From Pelomonas parva (GTDB lineage: Bacteria; Pseudomonadota; Gammaproteobacteria; Burkholderiales; Burkholderiaceae_C): a stretch of 64,000 nucleotides of DNA. The DNA lies in NCBI RefSeq assembly GCF_043555835.1, contig NZ_JBIGHV010000001.1, positions 434,001 to 498,000 on the forward strand. Direction: 5' to 3'. A model generated the notes under the pieces. That model saw only the letters and a list, made by a program, of their open reading frames with translations. It was not told the origin of the DNA and made no database searches. Below, one piece after another: positions 60,328-64,000 of the stretch. The number at the start of each line of letters is the position of its first letter. The first letter of the stretch is position 1. A program made the position numbers and the translations under genes.

Positions 60328-60384
60328 GCCGCATTGTGGCCAAGCGCGGCCCCTCCACGATTGGTCGTTAGCCCGGGGGCATTG

Positions 60385-60542
60385 GAGGGTGAGAGATCTT
60401 CATCCATGCCCGCCTTGCCCGCCAAAACACCCTCGCCCGTCGTTGCAAATGCTCGCCATAGCCCGCTATGGCTGCGCTTTGCGCCTAGTTCGAGGGCGTT
60501 TTGACGCGCCTTTCGGGCACGGCTGAAAACCTCTCACCCTCC
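60385..60542. repeat. Large imperfect palindrome (about 158 bp) overlapping the end of the HD-GYP gene
   Basis: The outer 12 bases GGAGGGTGAGAG (60385-60396) are the exact complement of 60531-60542. The arms stay in register inward, with matching blocks around ATGCCCG/GTGCCCG and CAAAACaCCCTCG/CAAAACgCCCTCG, and close on GCCATAG-CCCG-CTATGGC at the centre. The right arm includes the stop codon of the HD-GYP gene (60534-60536). It could form one long RNA or DNA hairpin; it resembles a MITE-like or REP-like intergenic element. No target duplication was identified. Confidence 0.75.
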
Positions 60543-61847
60543 GAGTGCCTCGTGCTTCACCGCAGCGATGAGATCGCCCACCATGGCACGGTCCGCGCTG
60601 CTCAGCGTGGCCGAGCGCATCAGCAGCTCGCGCTCCAGCTCGCGCATGCGCCAGTGGAACTCGCGCAGCAGGGCCAGCACCTCCAGCTGCACCGGGCCTT
60701 CGTCGGCCACCAGGCGCTGCACCAGGTTCTCGGGGTGGTCGGTATCCAGGCCGGCGCTGCTGAAGGCGGCCTGCAGCTGCAGCATGCGCTGCAGGCAGAG
60801 GTCGAGCAGGCTGCGCAGTTCGGGGCTGGCGCCGACCGCGCGCTCGCGCAACTGTTGCCGCGAGGTGCGGAACCGCGCCAGCAGCTCGGCCACACGCAGC
60901 GCGCGCGGCAGCGCATCGGCCAGGCCGCGGTCCTCGTCCAGCACATGGTCGGGGCCCTCGCAGGTGCGCGCTGCCTGGCGCAGGCAGTCCAGCAGCGCGT
61001 CGCTGAACTCGCCGGGGATCAGCTTGGCCGCCACGCTGCTGTGGGTGATGGGCAAGGTGCCGGCCTCGATCAGCCCCATCAGCCATTCGGCGGCGGCCAG
61101 GATCTGGGCCGGCAGCGTGAAGTCGCGCCCAGCCAGCCCACGTGGGTAGCCGAAGCCGTCCAGGCGCTCGTGGTGGCACAGCACCAGCTCAGCCAGCGCC
61201 GGGCCGCCGCCCTCCAGGCCGACCAGCACACGCTGGCCGATGACGGGATGGCTGACGATCTGGCGCCATTGCTCGGCCTCCAGCGGCCCGTCGCGCCTGA
61301 GCACGGCCGGCGCGAGATACAGCTCGCCGACGTCGTGCACCAAGCCGGCCAGGCCGAGGCTGCGATGGGCGTCGATGTCGCCGGGCAGCAGGAGCCGGCC
61401 CAGGGACTTGGCGATCAGCGCCACGCCGACCGCATGGGCCAGCCGCTCGCCGGGCTGGTCGGCATAGAGCGTCAGCAGCGACTGCAGCGGGCCGCTGATC
61501 CTGAGCTTGCCCAGGGACTGGGCCACCGGCAGCGCGCGCTCGTGCGCCGCCAACGCGCGCAGCAGGCCATGCCGCTCCAGCAGTTGTTCGGCCATGGCCG
61601 TGATCTGCGCGCCAGAGATGCCGTCCGCAATGCCCAGGCATTGCTCCAGGGGGCGGCTGAGCTTGTGGGCCAGCAGGCGCTGCTGCACATCGGCGCCAAC
61701 GCGGCTGCCCTTGGCGAGCAGCTTGACGCCATTACCGTTGACGATGTCCTCGGTGACCTCGACCTCATGGCTGGCCGCACTGGCGGCCAGGTGATCGAGG
61801 TAGTGAGGGTTGACGGCGTCAGCTGTCTCGGCCGCTGTTGTTGTCAT
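60534..61847 (-). CDS. HD-GYP domain protein, probable c-di-GMP phosphodiesterase
   Basis: A 437-residue protein. The HD-GYP core lies at about residues 135-260: LVHDVGELYLAP provides the HD pair, VSHPVIGQRVL a further His, and CHHERLDGFGYPRGL is the GYP motif with HHE. Metal-binding positions look complete, so c-di-GMP hydrolysis is expected. The C-terminal 150 residues are helical (ELRSLLDLCLQRMLQLQAAF, LREFHWRMRELERELLMR) and match no family I recognise. It may feed the LapD/LapG switch encoded nearby, which is inference. Confidence 0.85.
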   Translation of the reverse strand: MTTTAAETADAVNPHYLDHLAASAASHEVEVTEDIVNGNGVKLLAKGSRVGADVQQRLLAHKLSRPLEQCLGIADGISGAQITAMAEQLLERHGLLRALAAHERALPVAQSLGKLRISGPLQSLLTLYADQPGERLAHAVGVALIAKSLGRLLLPGDIDAHRSLGLAGLVHDVGELYLAPAVLRRDGPLEAEQWRQIVSHPVIGQRVLVGLEGGGPALAELVLCHHERLDGFGYPRGLAGRDFTLPAQILAAAEWLMGLIEAGTLPITHSSVAAKLIPGEFSDALLDCLRQAARTCEGPDHVLDEDRGLADALPRALRVAELLARFRTSRQQLRERAVGASPELRSLLDLCLQRMLQLQAAFSSAGLDTDHPENLVQRLVADEGPVQLEVLALLREFHWRMRELERELLMRSATLSSADRAMVGDLIAAVKHEALGG

Positions 61848-61935
61848 GCGAGCGCCCCGCCAGAACGGTGTCGGGTCATTGTGGCGAGGCGGCCGGCCAG
61901 CGTCCAGCCAGCCGCCCGCCGCCTGACTCCCCGCC

Positions 61936-63729
61936 TTACTTCTTGCGCACCGGCGGGATGTCCGTGCAGGAGCCGTGCGCCACTTCCGCGGCCATGCCCA
62001 GGCTCTCGCCCAGCGTCGGGTGCGGGTGGATGGTCTTGCCGATGTCCACCGCGTCCGCGCCCATTTCGATGGCCAGCGCGATCTCGCCGATCATGTCGCC
62101 GGCATGCGTGCCGACGATGCCGCCGCCGATGATGCGGTGGCTTTCTTCGTCGAACAGCAGCTTGGTGAAGCCCTCGTCGCGGCCATTCGCAATCGCACGG
62201 CCCGAGGCCGTCCACGGGAACAGGCCCTTGGTGACCTTGATGCCCTTGGCCTTGGCCTCGTCCTCAGTGATGCCCACCCAGGCCACCTCGGGGTCGGTGT
62301 AGGCCACGCTGGGAATCACGCGGGCGTCGAACTGGCTCTTCTTGAGCTTCTCGTCGCCCAGCAGTTCACCGGCAATGACTTCCGCCGCGACGTGGCCCTC
62401 GTGCACCGCCTTGTGGGCCAGCATGGGCTGGCCGACGATGTCGCCGATGGCGAACACGCTCGGCACATTGGTGCGCATCTGCACGTCGACCGGGATGAAG
62501 CCGCGGTCGGTCACTGCGACACCGGCATTCTCGGCAGCGATCTTCTTGCCATTGGGCGTGCGGCCCACGGCTTGCAGGACCAGGTCATAGCGCTGCGGCT
62601 CTTTCGGGGCGCCCTCGCCTTCGAAGGTGACCCAGATGCCGTCCGGCTTGGCTTCGGCGCCGACCGTCTTCGTGTTCAACATGATGTTGTCGAAGCGGTG
62701 CGCGTTGAACTTCTGCCAGACCTTGACGAGGTCGCGGTCGGCGCCGGTCATCAGCGTGGGCAGCATTTCGACCACATCCAGGCGCGAGCCCAGCGTGGAA
62801 TACACGGTGCCCATCTCCAGGCCGATGATGCCGCCGCCGACGATGAGCATCTTCTCGGCTTCGACCTGCATCTCCAGCGCGCCGGTCGAGTCGACGATGC
62901 GCGGGTCGTCGGGCAGAAAGGGCAGGCGCACGGCCTGCGAGCCGGCCGCGATGATGAGGCGCTTGAAGGCGACGGTCTGCACCGCGCCGGTCTTGGCCTG
63001 GCCCGTCGCGCCCTCGGTCGCCTCGACCTTCAGGTGCTGGGCGTCCACCAGAGAGCCGACGCCGCGCAGCACGGTCACCTTGCGCATCTTGGCCATGGCC
63101 GCGAGGCCGCCGGTCAGCTTGCCGGTCACCTTGTTCTTGTGCGCGCGCAGCTTGGCGATGTCGACCTCGGGCTCGCCGAAGGCCACGCCCAGGTCGGCCA
63201 TGTGGCTGACTTCGTCCATGACGGCCGCCACGTGCAGCAGCGCCTTGGACGGGATGCAGCCGACGTTCAGGCAGACGCCGCCGAGCGTGGCGTATCGCTC
63301 GACGAGGGCGACCTTGAGGCCCAGGTCGGCCGCGCGGAAGGCAGCTGAGTAGCCGCCGGGGCCGCCGCCGAGGACGACGAGGTCGAAGGCCTGGTCGGCG
63401 CTGCCCGAGTAGGTTGCGGCGACCGGGGCCGGTGCGGCGGCCACAGGTGCCGGTGCAGGCGTGGCAGGAGCCGGGGCGGGAGCGGCCGCTTCAGCCGACT
63501 CCAGCGTCAGCACGACCGAGCCCTTCTTGACCTTGTCGCCGACCTTGACGCGCAGCTCCTTCACCACACCGGCGGACGACGACGGGATCTCCATCGATGC
63601 CTTGTCGCTTTCGACGGTGATGAGGCTCTGCTCGACCTTGACGGTGTCGCCGGCCTTCACCAGCACCTCGATGACGCCGACTTCGTCGAAGTCGCCAATG
63701 TCCGGAACTTGAACTTCAATGGTTGCCAT
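61936..63729 (-). CDS. lpdA: Dihydrolipoyl dehydrogenase with N-terminal lipoyl domain (pyruvate dehydrogenase E3)
   Basis: A 597-residue E3 that reoxidises dihydrolipoamide with NAD+. The first 80 residues are a lipoyl domain with the attachment Lys43 in ESDKASME. A Pro/Ala hinge (APAPAPATPAPAP) follows, then the FAD-binding LVVLGGGPGGYSAAFRAADLG and the redox disulfide CLNVGCIPSK. Near the C-terminus come KLLFDEESHRIIGGGIVGTHAGDMI and HPHPTLGES, with the catalytic His-Glu. This fused architecture is typical of betaproteobacterial pyruvate dehydrogenase complexes. It follows the E2 gene by 12 bases. Confidence 0.96.
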   Translation of the reverse strand: MATIEVQVPDIGDFDEVGVIEVLVKAGDTVKVEQSLITVESDKASMEIPSSSAGVVKELRVKVGDKVKKGSVVLTLESAEAAAPAPAPATPAPAPVAAAPAPVAATYSGSADQAFDLVVLGGGPGGYSAAFRAADLGLKVALVERYATLGGVCLNVGCIPSKALLHVAAVMDEVSHMADLGVAFGEPEVDIAKLRAHKNKVTGKLTGGLAAMAKMRKVTVLRGVGSLVDAQHLKVEATEGATGQAKTGAVQTVAFKRLIIAAGSQAVRLPFLPDDPRIVDSTGALEMQVEAEKMLIVGGGIIGLEMGTVYSTLGSRLDVVEMLPTLMTGADRDLVKVWQKFNAHRFDNIMLNTKTVGAEAKPDGIWVTFEGEGAPKEPQRYDLVLQAVGRTPNGKKIAAENAGVAVTDRGFIPVDVQMRTNVPSVFAIGDIVGQPMLAHKAVHEGHVAAEVIAGELLGDEKLKKSQFDARVIPSVAYTDPEVAWVGITEDEAKAKGIKVTKGLFPWTASGRAIANGRDEGFTKLLFDEESHRIIGGGIVGTHAGDMIGEIALAIEMGADAVDIGKTIHPHPTLGESLGMAAEVAHGSCTDIPPVRKK

Positions 63730-63741
63730 GAGTCCAGCTCC

Positions 63742-64000
63742 TTACAGCGCGATCCGACGGAAGTCGGACAGCAGCGACGCGAAGTAGACGTTGAAGCGAG
63801 CCGCAGCCGCGCCGTCGATGACGCGGTGGTCCCACGACAGCGACAGCGGCAGGATCAGGCGCGGCTGGAAGGCCTTGCCATCCCAGACGGGCTCGATGCT
63901 GCTCTTGCAGACGCCCATGATGGCCACTTCAGGCGCGTTGATGATGGGCGTGAAGTACTTGCCGCCGATGCCGCCGAGCGACGAGATCGAGAAGCAGCCG
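63742..64000 (-). CDS. aceF: Dihydrolipoamide acetyltransferase (pyruvate dehydrogenase E2), C-terminal fragment
   Basis: The last 85 or so residues of the E2 catalytic domain, running off the right edge. FSISSLGGIGGKYFTPIINAPEVAIMG and the catalytic LSLSWDHRVIDGAAAARF are diagnostic, with the active-site His and Asp in DHRVID. It ends in LLSDFRRIAL. The frame is open to the window edge, so the gene is simply cut off. It is co-transcribed with lpdA. Confidence 0.95.
   Translation of the reverse strand, partial: GCFSISSLGGIGGKYFTPIINAPEVAIMGVCKSSIEPVWDGKAFQPRLILPLSLSWDHRVIDGAAAARFNVYFASLLSDFRRIAL

Noticed and set aside
60110..60358. 82-codon frame overlapping the small membrane protein
   Set aside because: His/Arg-rich shadow; the alternative frame at 60115-60327 gives a coherent two-helix membrane protein.

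Overview
The window is a very GC-rich, densely packed chromosomal segment. It almost certainly comes from a betaproteobacterium of the order Burkholderiales. The family content suggests the Roseateles/Rubrivivax/Mitsuaria-like group, but this is inferred from gene content and codon use, not from a marker gene. Supporting signs are the compact paa operon, the urease genes, a PEP-CTERM protein, a LapD/LapG pair, a pyruvate dehydrogenase E3 with its own lipoyl domain, and Burkholderiales-style palindromic intergenic repeats. No rRNA, tRNA or CRISPR array was seen.

Layout. 0-5.6 kb: the end of a pcm-like gene, surE, a quinone oxidoreductase, an orphan LuxR-type response regulator, prpE and an NlpC/P60 peptidase. 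5.6-15.6 kb: one minus-strand phenylacetate operon, paaG-I-K-A-B-C-D-E, then a TetR regulator, an orphan periplasmic binding protein and paaZ, with a palindromic operator just before paaG. It supplies the ligase, epoxidase, isomerase and ring-opening steps; the beta-oxidation genes (paaF/H/J) are not here. 15.7-22.3 kb: a PfkB kinase with an altered signature, moaA and mobA for molybdenum cofactor, a GNAT acetyltransferase, a YceI-like lipoprotein, a DUF962 membrane protein, a ketopantoate-reductase-like enzyme and TerC. 22.5-25.2 kb: urease accessory genes (transcribed ureE-F-G-D).

25.3-43 kb is a mosaic accessory region lying between ureE and the structural genes ureA-B-C (43.0-45.5 kb). 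It holds an AbrB/Doc toxin-antitoxin pair, a dienoyl-CoA isomerase-like enzyme, a PEP-CTERM protein and two other propeller-type proteins. It also holds a bufferin-type RiPP metallophore operon (bufA-bufB-bufC) behind a plausible ECF sigma promoter, and a lineage II chlorite dismutase with its key His and Arg intact. It ends in a REP/RAYT element, an AT-rich gene of unknown family, a RelE/HigA-like toxin-antitoxin pair and a DUF4844 gene. The last part is threaded with two extra partial copies of the ureC 3' end, so the tail of ureC looks like a repeated insertion or recombination point. The ureA start region is itself tandemly duplicated.

45.7-50.6 kb: an Mrp Fe-S carrier followed by a phosphonate/selenate-type ABC transporter and a nitroreductase. 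50.8-64 kb: a TonB-dependent receptor, a chemotaxis receptor, the LapD/LapG biofilm switch, two small membrane or periplasmic proteins, an HDOD protein, an HD-GYP c-di-GMP phosphodiesterase preceded by a large palindromic element, lpdA, and the 3' end of the pyruvate dehydrogenase E2 gene.
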